5,730 nt of DNA from Rhodoferax sp. (lineage in GTDB: Bacteria > Pseudomonadota > Gammaproteobacteria > Burkholderiales > Burkholderiaceae_C): contig JAIPDA010000151.1 of NCBI GenBank assembly GCA_021737905.1, positions 1 to 5,730 on the forward strand. The letters are read 5' to 3'. The notes below the pieces were generated by a model. That model was not told the DNA's origin. It ran no database searches and saw only the letters and a list, made by a program, of their open reading frames with translations. The position numbers were made by a program, and so were the translations under genes. Numbering within the stretch: position 1 is the first letter of the stretch; each line of letters starts with the position of its first letter. Below are positions 1-5,730 of this stretch, one piece after another.

Positions 1-529
<529 letters not shown>

Positions 530-607
530 TTTCAACTCCGAGAAGTTACAAAAAACCTGTTAAAACGGCTGGCAACAACGACATTAACGCTGCGCCAGCT
601 CCAAATA

Positions 608-682
<75 letters not shown>

Positions 683-767
683 CACTGCGAAAACACTTAA
701 AACCCCAACAACACACCGGCAAAAAACAGCAAAACTCTAGGAGCCAAGGCCTCACAAAAGCCAGGGC

Positions 768-841
768 TGGAGCGGGAGACGGGAATCGAACCCGCGTCAT
801 TAGCTTGGAAGGCTAGGGTTCTACCATTGAACTACTCCCGC
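768..841 (-). tRNA. tRNA-Gly, anticodon TCC
   Basis: The reverse strand gives a complete cloverleaf: acceptor GCGGGAG/CTCCCGC, D stem GTTC/GAAC, anticodon loop CTTCCAA (anticodon TCC at 808-810, reading GGA and GGG), T stem GCGGG/CCCGT with one G-U pair, T loop TTCGATT, discriminator T and encoded CCA at 768-770. The outermost anticodon-stem pair is C27 (816) against A43 (800), a mismatch; the other four pairs are Watson-Crick. It is the middle gene of the Tyr-Gly-Thr cluster, 85 bases from tRNA-Thr and 124 bases from tRNA-Tyr, with no open reading frame worth calling in either spacer. Confidence 0.95.
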
Positions 842-965
842 AGCTCTGCACTATTTCTCACCGACTTGCCACTAACCCGAACCAATTCATAGACCAGCTG
901 CGAGCCGCTCACCCCTTTCATCCAAGGCAAAACCGAGGCCTAAACCCACGGCGCGTCCTGAGATG

Positions 966-1051
966 TGGTGGATGGGGCTGGATTCGAACCAGCGTACGCG
1001 TTAGCGAACAGATTTACAGTCTGCCTCCTTTAACCACTCGGACACCCATCC
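966..1051 (-). tRNA. tRNA-Tyr, anticodon GTA
   Basis: This is a class II tRNA. Acceptor GGATGGG/CCCATCC is fully paired, the D arm is TCC/GGA with GTGGTTAAA in the loop, and anticodon stem GCAGA/TCTGT (a G-U closing pair) carries loop CTGTAAA with anticodon GTA at 1015-1017. The long 14-base variable arm forms a CGC/GCG mini-stem, as expected for bacterial tyrosine tRNA. The T arm is GCTGG-TTCGAAT-CCAGC, the discriminator is A and CCA is encoded at 966-968. It is the first gene of the tRNA-tuf unit, and a promoter candidate lies immediately upstream. Confidence 0.96.
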
Positions 1052-1067
1052 AGCAAGTGAACCTCGG

Positions 1068-1096
1068 ATTATGCCACGGTTTTCGGCGGGTGCACT
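1068..1096 (-). promoter_or_regulatory. Candidate promoter of the tRNA-Tyr/Gly/Thr-tuf unit
   Basis: On the minus strand a CATAAT hexamer (1073-1068), one base from the TATAAT consensus, sits 16 bases before the mature 5' end of tRNA-Tyr and is followed by a GC-rich CCGAGG. A GC-rich discriminator is typical of stringently controlled stable-RNA promoters. The -35 position at 17-base spacing (1096-1091) reads AGTGCA, a poor match to TTGACA, so the promoter would depend on other elements or an activator. The -35 region overlaps the ung stop codon. This is inferred from position and the -10 only. Confidence 0.4.
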
Positions 1097-1895
1097 ACCA
1101 TAAAACAGCCCCGCGACCGTGCCGTTCCAGCCAGGCGTTGGCGGCGGAAAAGTGGCCGCAACCCACAAAAGGACGGGGCGGGCGGCGGGCTGAAAGCGGT
1201 GAAGGATGGTTGGCTGTCAGAACCAGATGCCGGCCGGAGCTGACCAGCGCCTGTTTGGCCTGGGCATGAGCACCCCAAAGCATGAACACCGTTGGCGAGT
1301 CAGAATCAGCAACTGCCTTAATTATACTGTCAGTGAGCGCTTCCCAACCTTGTTTGGCGTGGCTGCCGGGTGCACCAGATTCGACCGTCAGGCAGGTGTT
1401 GAGCAGGAGCACGCCCTGCCGGGCCCAGGACCCCAGCTCGCCACCGCGCGGGGCCAGGGCCTGAACGCTTGTTACCCGTGCAGGGGGCAAGTCCCGTTCA
1501 ATTTCACTGAAGATATTGCGCAGGCTGGGGGGCAAGCGCTGACCCGCTTGCACTGAAAAAGCCAAGCCCTGGGCCTGATCAGGCCCGTGGTAAGGGTCCT
1601 GGCCCACAATGACAACGCGAACCCCCGCCAAAGGCGTGAGTTCCAGGGCCCGCAAGGGCTGCTCGGGGTAAATGACGGCGCCGGCGGCCAGTCGCTGCGC
1701 CACAAAGGCGCAGAGCGCCAGCCCGGGCGGGCTGACCCAGAAGGCCTGAAGCAAGGGCATCCAGCTGCGGTCCGCCGGCCAATGGGCGGGTCGCCAGGCC
1801 GTCAGGCGATTGGGCGCCGACAGCGCTGCGGCGGGCGCTGTAAAACCAAAGTCTGTCTGCGCGCCAGTCTCAGCGAGCTTGGAGTTTTTTGGCAC
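1095..1895 (-). CDS. ung: Uracil-DNA glycosylase (family 1)
   Basis: Ung removes uracil from DNA by cutting the N-glycosidic bond, the first step of base excision repair. The predicted 266-residue protein has the water-activating motif GQDPYHGP at 98-105 (catalytic D100), the uracil-stacking F113 in GLAFSV, the uracil-binding N166 in LLLNTCLTV, and the leucine-intercalation loop HPSPLSARR from H230 with L234, followed by FVGCGHFSAAN. E. coli Ung is 229 residues; the extra length is an Ala/Pro-rich N-terminal segment of about 40 residues. The start is GTG at 1895-1893 with no clear Shine-Dalgarno. The next ATG (residue 46) would remove a Trp (W45) that seems to align with the family N-terminus, so GTG is preferred but unproven. 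It begins 21 bases after the trpC stop in the same frame and is probably co-transcribed. The function is certain; the start is not. Confidence 0.93.
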   Translation of the reverse strand: MPKNSKLAETGAQTDFGFTAPAAALSAPNRLTAWRPAHWPADRSWMPLLQAFWVSPPGLALCAFVAQRLAAGAVIYPEQPLRALELTPLAGVRVVIVGQDPYHGPDQAQGLAFSVQAGQRLPPSLRNIFSEIERDLPPARVTSVQALAPRGGELGSWARQGVLLLNTCLTVESGAPGSHAKQGWEALTDSIIKAVADSDSPTVFMLWGAHAQAKQALVSSGRHLVLTANHPSPLSARRPPRPFVGCGHFSAANAWLERHGRGAVLW

Positions 1896-1916
1896 GGTAA
1901 GTTTTGCAAGCGCCGA

Positions 1917-2705
1917 TCAAGCAAAGAGCGCCGCCAGCGCCTGACCCGGCTCGTCGGCGCGCATAAACACCTCACCCACCAAAAAGGCTTGCACGCCTGC
2001 AGATCGCATGCGCTGCACATCGGCCACCGTGCTGATGCCCGACTCCGTCACCAGCAAATGGCCCGCAGGCACGTCTTTGAGCAGCCCCAGGGTGGTGTCC
2101 AGGGAGACTTCGAAGGTTTTGAGATTGCGGTTGTTAATGCCCAGCAAAGGTGTTTTCAATTGAAGTGCGCGCTGCAGTTCAGCCCCGTCGTGCACCTCGA
2201 CCAGCACCGCCATGTCCAGTGACATTGCCAGCGCCTCCAGGCTCTGCATTTGGGCATCGTCCAGGCAGGCGGCAATCAGCAAAATACAGTCCGCGCCCAT
2301 GGCACGCGCTTCATAGACCTGGTAGAGGTCGACCATGAAATCCTTGCGCAAAACCGGCAGGTCACAAGACGCGCGGGCCTGCTTGAGGTAATCGACACTG
2401 CCCTGAAAAAACTGCTGGTCAGTCAGCACCGACAGGCAGGCCGCGCCGTGTTCAGCGTAGCTCTGCGCAATGTCGGCCGGAATGAAATCGGCGCGCAACA
2501 CGCCCTTGGACGGGCTGGCTTTTTTGACTTCGGCGATCACCGCCGGCAGGCCTGCAGCGATCTTGGCGCGCATGGCGCCCACGAAGTCGCGCGTCAGCAC
2601 CCGCGATTCGGCATCTGCCCGCATAGCGGCCAAGGGCTTGCGCGCCAAGGCAGCAGCGACCTCCTGGCGTTTGACTGCAACGATTTTGTCAAGAATGTCG
2701 CTCAT
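1917..2705 (-). CDS. trpC: Indole-3-glycerol phosphate synthase
   Basis: TrpC closes the indole ring by decarboxylative cyclisation of CdRP to indole-3-glycerol phosphate in the cytoplasm. The 262-residue single-domain TIM barrel shows every catalytic position of the family: E59 and K61 in VIAEVKKASPSKG, K121 in LRKDF, E170 in LVEVHDG, N191 in GINNRNL and S222 in VTESGIS. The C-terminal phosphate-binding strand is FLVGEVFMR (241-249). It is not fused to TrpF, unlike the E. coli enzyme. The ATG at 2705-2703 gives the usual MSDIL start; the frame is open further upstream, but that stretch overlaps trpD and has no family similarity. No Shine-Dalgarno is visible: the 25 bases before the ATG are C/A-rich. 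The gene follows trpD after 61 bases that contain a run of eight T, and precedes ung. Confidence 0.97.
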   Translation of the reverse strand: MSDILDKIVAVKRQEVAAALARKPLAAMRADAESRVLTRDFVGAMRAKIAAGLPAVIAEVKKASPSKGVLRADFIPADIAQSYAEHGAACLSVLTDQQFFQGSVDYLKQARASCDLPVLRKDFMVDLYQVYEARAMGADCILLIAACLDDAQMQSLEALAMSLDMAVLVEVHDGAELQRALQLKTPLLGINNRNLKTFEVSLDTTLGLLKDVPAGHLLVTESGISTVADVQRMRSAGVQAFLVGEVFMRADEPGQALAALFA

Positions 2706-2766
2706 GGTCGTGGGTGTGTTGGTTTGGTCAAAAAAAATTATTGTGAAGGCCGGGCTCGCCAGCGCT

Positions 2767-3804
2767 TCAGCCCTGCTGCGTGGCCAGCACCAGCTCGTCG
2801 AGCTTGCGGCGTGCAGCGCCTGAGCTGATGGCAGCGCGCGCCAAGGCAAGGCCACCCTGAAGGCTGTCGGTCAGATTGGCCGCATAAAGCGCAGCGCCGG
2901 CATTGAGCGCGACGATGTCGCTGGGAGCGCCGGGCTCGCCGTTGAGCACGCCCATCAGCATCTGCTTGGATTGCTCAGGCGTTTCCACGCGCAAGGTACG
3001 GTTGCTGGCCATGGGCAGGCCGAAGTCCTCGGGGTGGATTTCGTATTCGATGATCTCGCCGTTTTTCAGCTCGCCAATCACTGTGGCGGCACCCAGGCTG
3101 ATTTCGTCCATGCCGTCTTTGCCGTAAACCACCAGCGCATGCTCAGCGCCCAGCCTTTGCAGGGCGCGCACCTGAATACCGACCAGGTCGGAGTGAAACA
3201 CGCCCATCAAAATATGGGGCGCGCCGGCCGGGTTGGTCAGCGGGCCCAGGATGTTGAAGATGGTGCGCACGCCGAGTTCCTTGCGGATGGGGGCGACGTT
3301 TTTCATGGCCGGGTGGTGGTTGGGCGCGAACATGAAACCGACGCCGACCTCTTCGATGCAGCGGGCAATGGCGGCGGGCTGCAAATTGATGTTCAGGCCC
3401 AGGGCTTCGAGCACATCGGCGCTGCCCGACTTGCTGCTGACGCTGCGCCCGCCATGCTTGCTGACTTTGGCGCCGGCGGCGGCTGCGACGAACATCGAGC
3501 AAGTCGAGATATTGAAGGTGTGCGAGCCGTCACCCCCGGTGCCGACGATGTCCACCAAGTGTGTCTTGTCGGCCACATGGACCTTGGTCGAAAACTCACG
3601 CATGACTTGCGCGGCTGCGGTGATTTCGCCGATGGTTTCTTTTTTAACGCGCAAGCCGGTGATCAGCGCGGCCATCATGACGGGCGACATCTCGCCGCCC
3701 ATGATCATTCGCATGATGTGAAGCATCTCGTCGTGAAAAATCTCACGGTGCTCGATGGTGCGCTGCAGCGCTTCCTGGGGAGTGATCTTGGACAAAGAGG
3801 ACAT
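2767..3804 (-). CDS. trpD: Anthranilate phosphoribosyltransferase
   Basis: TrpD transfers phosphoribose from PRPP to anthranilate, the second step of tryptophan synthesis. The 345-residue protein is the usual length for a stand-alone enzyme. An N-terminal helical part (ITPQEALQRTIEHREIFHDEM) is followed by the PRPP-binding glycine loop VGTGGDGSHTFNIST (87-101), KHGGRSVSSKSGSAD (116-130), the anthranilate-contacting R174 in APIRKELGVRT, the LGPLTNPAG segment (186-194) and the Mg-binding region DGMDEIS (230-236). The start ATG at 3804-3802 gives MSSLSKITPQ, and no later in-frame ATG keeps the N-terminal helices. The Shine-Dalgarno is weak (GAAAG about ten bases upstream). It lies 97 bases downstream of ltaE, a gap large enough for its own promoter, and 61 bases upstream of trpC. 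It is not fused to TrpG, in contrast to enteric bacteria. Confidence 0.97.
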   Translation of the reverse strand: MSSLSKITPQEALQRTIEHREIFHDEMLHIMRMIMGGEMSPVMMAALITGLRVKKETIGEITAAAQVMREFSTKVHVADKTHLVDIVGTGGDGSHTFNISTCSMFVAAAAGAKVSKHGGRSVSSKSGSADVLEALGLNINLQPAAIARCIEEVGVGFMFAPNHHPAMKNVAPIRKELGVRTIFNILGPLTNPAGAPHILMGVFHSDLVGIQVRALQRLGAEHALVVYGKDGMDEISLGAATVIGELKNGEIIEYEIHPEDFGLPMASNRTLRVETPEQSKQMLMGVLNGEPGAPSDIVALNAGAALYAANLTDSLQGGLALARAAISSGAARRKLDELVLATQQG

Positions 3805-3901
3805 GAGACGCTTTCAAGTACGACGCAGATCTGAAGGTAGAAAAAATAGAATCAGCACGGATTGTCTGCCATGACCAGACGCCAGCCAAAATCAACAAAC
3901 A
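3805..3901 (-). promoter_or_regulatory. ltaE-trpD intergenic region with weak promoter candidate
   Basis: This is the largest gap inside the trp block. On the minus strand it holds TTGGCT (3889-3884) and GACAAT (3866-3861) separated by 17 bases, together 8 of 12 consensus positions. It also has a small dyad GTCTG/CAGAC (3880-3864) in and around the spacer, and a run of six T at 3846-3841. Neither hexamer is strong and the dyad has only five pairs, so internal initiation or regulation of trpD is a guess from the spacing and these partial matches. Confidence 0.22.
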
Positions 3902-5038
3902 TCAGGCCGGCACCCTGGCGGGCTGGCCGCCAGGGCTGAAAAAAGCCCGGATGGCATCGACCGCGCGGTCAATGCCCGCCGCATCCACATCCAGGTGGGT
4001 GACAAAACGCAGGCCAATCAGGCCGGTGGCCAGCACGCCGCGCGCTTTGAGAAAAGCCAGTAAGTCAGGGGCCCGGCCATCGGCCACATCGACAAAAACA
4101 ATATTGGTTTGGGCAGAGCGCACTTGCAAGCCCGCAATACCCCGCAGGCCCTGCGCCAGGCGCTGCGCCAGAGCGTGGTCATCTGCCAGGCGCTCCAGGT
4201 GGTGCTCGAGCGCGTGGCTCGCTGCCGCCGCCAACAAGCCCGTCTGGCGCATGCCGCCGCCGGTCATCTTGCGAACGCGGTGGGCGCGGGCAATGAATTC
4301 TTTGCTGCCGCACAGCGCCGAACCCACCGGCGCGCCCAGGCCCTTGCTAAAGCACACCGACACGCTGTCAAAGTGGCTGGCAATGCGCCGTGCCGCCAAA
4401 GCCACGAGTTCAGCGGAAAGCCCCGTTCCCACTGCGCTGGTCGACGTGCCTGCAGCGGCTTCGACGGGCTCAGCCCGAACGGACCATTCAGCTTGTGCCA
4501 AAGCCGCTGCCGCGTTGAACAATCGCGCGCCGTCCAGGTGCACTGCCAGCCCATGGCCGCGTGCCAGGGACGTGGTCTGCGCCAGGTAGTCCATGGGCAA
4601 GGCGTAGCCACTCCAGGTGTTTTCCAGGCACAAAAGCCGAGTGCGGGCAAAGTGACAGTCGTCGGGTTTGATGGCATTGGCGATGTCAGCCAGCGCCATT
4701 TGGCCGGCGGCGTTGAGCGGCAGCGGCTGCGGCTGTATGCTGCCCAGCACCGCTGCACCGCCACCCTCATAACGGTAGGTGTGCGCAGACTGGCCGACGA
4801 TGTATTCGTCGCCGCGCTGGCAATGCGCCATCAGGCCGCACAAATTGCTTTGCGTGCCGGTGGGCATGAACAAGGCCGCCTCATAGCCCAGCATGTCAGC
4901 GATGCGCTCTTGCAGGGCATTGACGGAGGGGTCGTCGCCATACACATCATCACCCAATGGTGCTGAGAACATGGCCGCGCGCATGGCGGCCGTAGGCCGG
5001 GTGACGGTGTCGCTGCGCAGGTCAACTGTTGCGTTCAT
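3902..5038 (-). CDS. ltaE: Low-specificity L-threonine aldolase (PLP-dependent), lengthened by a REP-like insert
   Basis: The predicted enzyme cleaves L-threonine and L-allo-threonine to glycine and acetaldehyde in the cytoplasm. It is a fold-type I PLP protein of the beta-eliminating lyase/threonine aldolase family. It begins DLRSDTVTRPT (residues 6-16), with GDDVYGDDPSVN (29-40), the PTGTQSN phosphate-binding region (59-65), H86, HLDGARLFN (167-175) with D169 for the pyridine nitrogen, and the PLP lysine K232 in VCFSKGLGAPVGS. At 378 residues it exceeds the usual 335-350. The excess lies at about 183-210, where a REP-like palindrome encodes WSVRAEPVEAA. The conserved K232 and DGAR parts flank it intact and there is no frameshift, so it may still be active. 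ATG at 5038-5036 lies nine bases after the trpG stop with AAGG overlapping that stop, indicating co-transcription with trpG. Substrate preference among beta-hydroxy amino acids cannot be read from sequence. Confidence 0.92.
   Translation of the reverse strand: MNATVDLRSDTVTRPTAAMRAAMFSAPLGDDVYGDDPSVNALQERIADMLGYEAALFMPTGTQSNLCGLMAHCQRGDEYIVGQSAHTYRYEGGGAAVLGSIQPQPLPLNAAGQMALADIANAIKPDDCHFARTRLLCLENTWSGYALPMDYLAQTTSLARGHGLAVHLDGARLFNAAAALAQAEWSVRAEPVEAAAGTSTSAVGTGLSAELVALAARRIASHFDSVSVCFSKGLGAPVGSALCGSKEFIARAHRVRKMTGGGMRQTGLLAAAASHALEHHLERLADDHALAQRLAQGLRGIAGLQVRSAQTNIVFVDVADGRAPDLLAFLKARGVLATGLIGLRFVTHLDVDAAGIDRAVDAIRAFFSPGGQPARVPA
3913..3935 (-). repeat. Strong hairpin at the 3' end of ltaE
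   Basis: CCCTGGCGG and CCGCCAGGG form a perfect nine-pair stem around a five-base loop, inside the last codons of ltaE. The stop codon lies nine to eleven bases further on. The following transcript is U-rich only from about 3899 (TTTGTTGATTTT), about 13 bases after the stem, so this is not a textbook intrinsic terminator. It could weaken transcription into trpD, block 3' exonuclease decay, or be a by-product of GC-rich coding. A shorter stem, GGGCT/AGCCC (3948-3933), shares its CCC with this one, so only one of the two can form at a time. Confidence 0.5.
4452..4510. repeat. REP-like palindromic element inside ltaE
   Basis: The core at 4465-4477 is the 13-base palindrome CGGGCTCAGCCCG, flanked by TTCGA (4460-4464) and AACGG (4478-4482). 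This matches, from memory, a dispersed CTTCGAC...CTCAG...GAACGG repeat common in Comamonadaceae and other proteobacteria, which gives VRAEPVEA-type peptides when translated. Outside it, GCAGCGGCTT (4452-4461) and AAGCCGCTGC (4501-4510) are perfect ten-base inverted repeats, so the whole segment can fold into a nested hairpin. It is in frame with ltaE and encodes residues about 177-196. No second copy was found in the window. Confidence 0.6.
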
Positions 5039-5047
5039 GGCGCGCCT

Positions 5048-5611
5048 TTATTCCAAGAAGTTTTTCAGCATGGCATGACCGTGCTCAGTCAAAATGGACT
5101 CGGGGTGAAACTGCAGGCCCTGAATGGGCAAGCTGCGGTGCCGCACACCCATGATCTCGCCATCATCGGTCCAGGCGGTGAGCTCAAGCTCGGCCGGGCA
5201 GCTGCTGCGCTCAATGGCCAGCGAGTGGTAGCGGTTGACGGTGAACTGCGCCGGCAGACCGGCAAAAACACCTTGCTGTGTGGTGCTGATCACGCTGGTT
5301 TTGCCGTGCATCAGTTGCTGCGCGCGAATGATCTTGCCGCCGAAGGCCGCGCCAATCGCCTGGTGGCCCAGACAGACGCCCAAAATCGGCAGCTTGCCGG
5401 CGAAGTGCTGGATCGCCGCCACCGAAATACCCGCCTCGGCCGGCGAACACGGGCCCGGCGAAATCACCAGGTGCGTGGGTGCGTGCCCGGCGATGTCGGC
5501 CAGCGTGATCTCGTCATTGCGCGCCACCGTGACCGCCGCCCCCAACTCGCCGAAGTACTGCACGATGTTGTAGGTGAAGCTGTCGTAGTTGTCGATCATG
5601 AGCAGTTTCAT
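5048..5611 (-). CDS. trpG: Anthranilate synthase glutamine amidotransferase subunit
   Basis: TrpG hydrolyses glutamine and channels ammonia to TrpE, which converts chorismate to anthranilate. The 187-residue protein is a complete class I glutamine amidotransferase. It starts MKLLMIDNYDSFTYN, with the oxyanion motif SPGPCSP (51-57), the nucleophile C80 in GVCLGHQ and the triad partners H169 and E171 in QFHPES. It is not fused to TrpD. An in-frame GTG lies two codons upstream at 5617, but it overlaps the GGAG that serves the ATG at 5611-5609 with five-base spacing, and the family begins at MKLL, so the ATG is chosen. The gene follows trpE by two bases, which implies translational coupling and equal subunit supply, and precedes ltaE by nine bases. 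Folate-pathway amidotransferase PabA is a close relative, but the trp neighbours decide the role. Confidence 0.97.
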   Translation of the reverse strand: MKLLMIDNYDSFTYNIVQYFGELGAAVTVARNDEITLADIAGHAPTHLVISPGPCSPAEAGISVAAIQHFAGKLPILGVCLGHQAIGAAFGGKIIRAQQLMHGKTSVISTTQQGVFAGLPAQFTVNRYHSLAIERSSCPAELELTAWTDDGEIMGVRHRSLPIQGLQFHPESILTEHGHAMLKNFLE

Positions 5612-5613
5612 AG

Positions 5614-5730
5614 TCACTCCAATCCCTCTTCCACCAGTTCACTGGCGCGCAGCAAGGCCCGCGCCTTGGCTTCGGTTTCTTTCCATTCGAGCCCGGGCAC
5701 CGAGTCGGCCACCACGCCCGCCGCCGCCTG
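5614..5730 (-). CDS. trpE: Anthranilate synthase component I, C-terminal 38 residues (5' part outside window)
   Basis: Only the end of the gene is present; the rest lies beyond the right edge. The visible peptide starts QAAAGVVADSVPGLEWKETE and continues with a helical KARALLRASELVEEGLE before TGA at 5616-5614. It matches the C-terminus of chorismate-binding enzymes, where the QAGAGIVADS-like strand completes the active-site region and is followed by a helix. Its position two bases before trpG identifies it as trpE rather than a pabB or menF homologue. Together with TrpG it would make anthranilate, the feedback-controlled first step. The leader and promoter of the operon, where any attenuator would sit, are not in the window. 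Confidence 0.93.
   Translation of the reverse strand, partial: QAAAGVVADSVPGLEWKETEAKARALLRASELVEEGLE
5617..5620 (-). promoter_or_regulatory. Ribosome binding site of trpG
   Basis: GGAG lies inside the last trpE codons, five bases before the ATG at 5611. It supports that ATG over the in-frame GTG at 5617, which it overlaps, and it links trpG translation to ribosomes finishing trpE. Confidence 0.75.

Noticed and set aside
2725..2766. Intrinsic terminator between trpD and trpC
   Set aside because: There is a T8 run, but the best stem before it has only about three pairs (GGC/GCC), too weak for termination.
2706..2855. Upstream in-frame extension of trpC by 50 codons
   Set aside because: It overlaps the 3' end of trpD, has no similarity to the family N-terminus, and the MSDIL start at 2705 matches the expected TrpC start.
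2971..3834. Plus-strand frame of 287 codons opposite trpD
   Set aside because: It lies wholly within the complementary strand of trpD, has no recognisable domain and no ribosome site; it is a shadow of the real gene.
4109..4966. Plus-strand frame of 285 codons opposite ltaE
   Set aside because: It is antisense to ltaE and contains a translated REP-like motif, but no domain or start signal.
5039..5046. GGCGCGCC palindrome between trpG and ltaE
   Set aside because: It is an eight-base GC palindrome with no flanking structure, easily due to chance at this GC content.

Overview
The window looks like a chromosomal core region of a GC-rich betaproteobacterium, most likely from the Comamonadaceae (Rhodoferax/Polaromonas/Acidovorax type). 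This rests on the EF-Tu N-terminus, the single-domain TrpC not fused to TrpF, the tRNA-Tyr/Gly/Thr-tuf cluster and a REP-like motif of a kind I recall as common in that family. No database search was possible, so the lineage is an inference. Every gene lies on the minus strand, so transcription runs from high to low coordinates.

In transcription order the right two thirds (5730 to 1095) is a tryptophan biosynthesis block: the last 38 codons of trpE, trpG two bases later, a low-specificity threonine aldolase gene (ltaE), then after a 97-base gap trpD, after a 61-base gap trpC, and after a 21-base gap ung (uracil-DNA glycosylase). TrpE and TrpG form anthranilate synthase; TrpD and TrpC carry the product on to indole-3-glycerol phosphate. 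LtaE and Ung are not tryptophan enzymes and appear to be passengers or co-transcribed neighbours. The ltaE-trpD gap follows a strong hairpin at the ltaE 3' end and holds a weak promoter candidate, so trpD-trpC-ung may be partly independent of trpE-trpG-ltaE.

The left third (1096 to 1) is the classical tRNA-tuf transcription unit: a promoter candidate just beyond the ung stop codon, then tRNA-Tyr(GTA), tRNA-Gly(TCC), tRNA-Thr(GGT) and the first 176 codons of an EF-Tu gene. All three tRNAs have an encoded CCA end.

No CRISPR array, insertion sequence, prophage or defence gene is visible, and I found no sign of a wholly new system. The points worth a second look are small: an in-frame REP-like palindrome that lengthens threonine aldolase, three unusual bases in the tRNA-tuf cluster (C55 in tRNA-Thr, a C27-A43 mismatch in tRNA-Gly, Asp for Val in EF-Tu switch II), the ltaE 3' hairpin with a competing fold, and the in-frame trpC-stop-ung junction. 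There is no gene-free stretch over 300 bases; the tRNA spacers (530-607, 683-767, 842-965) hold no gene that I can see.
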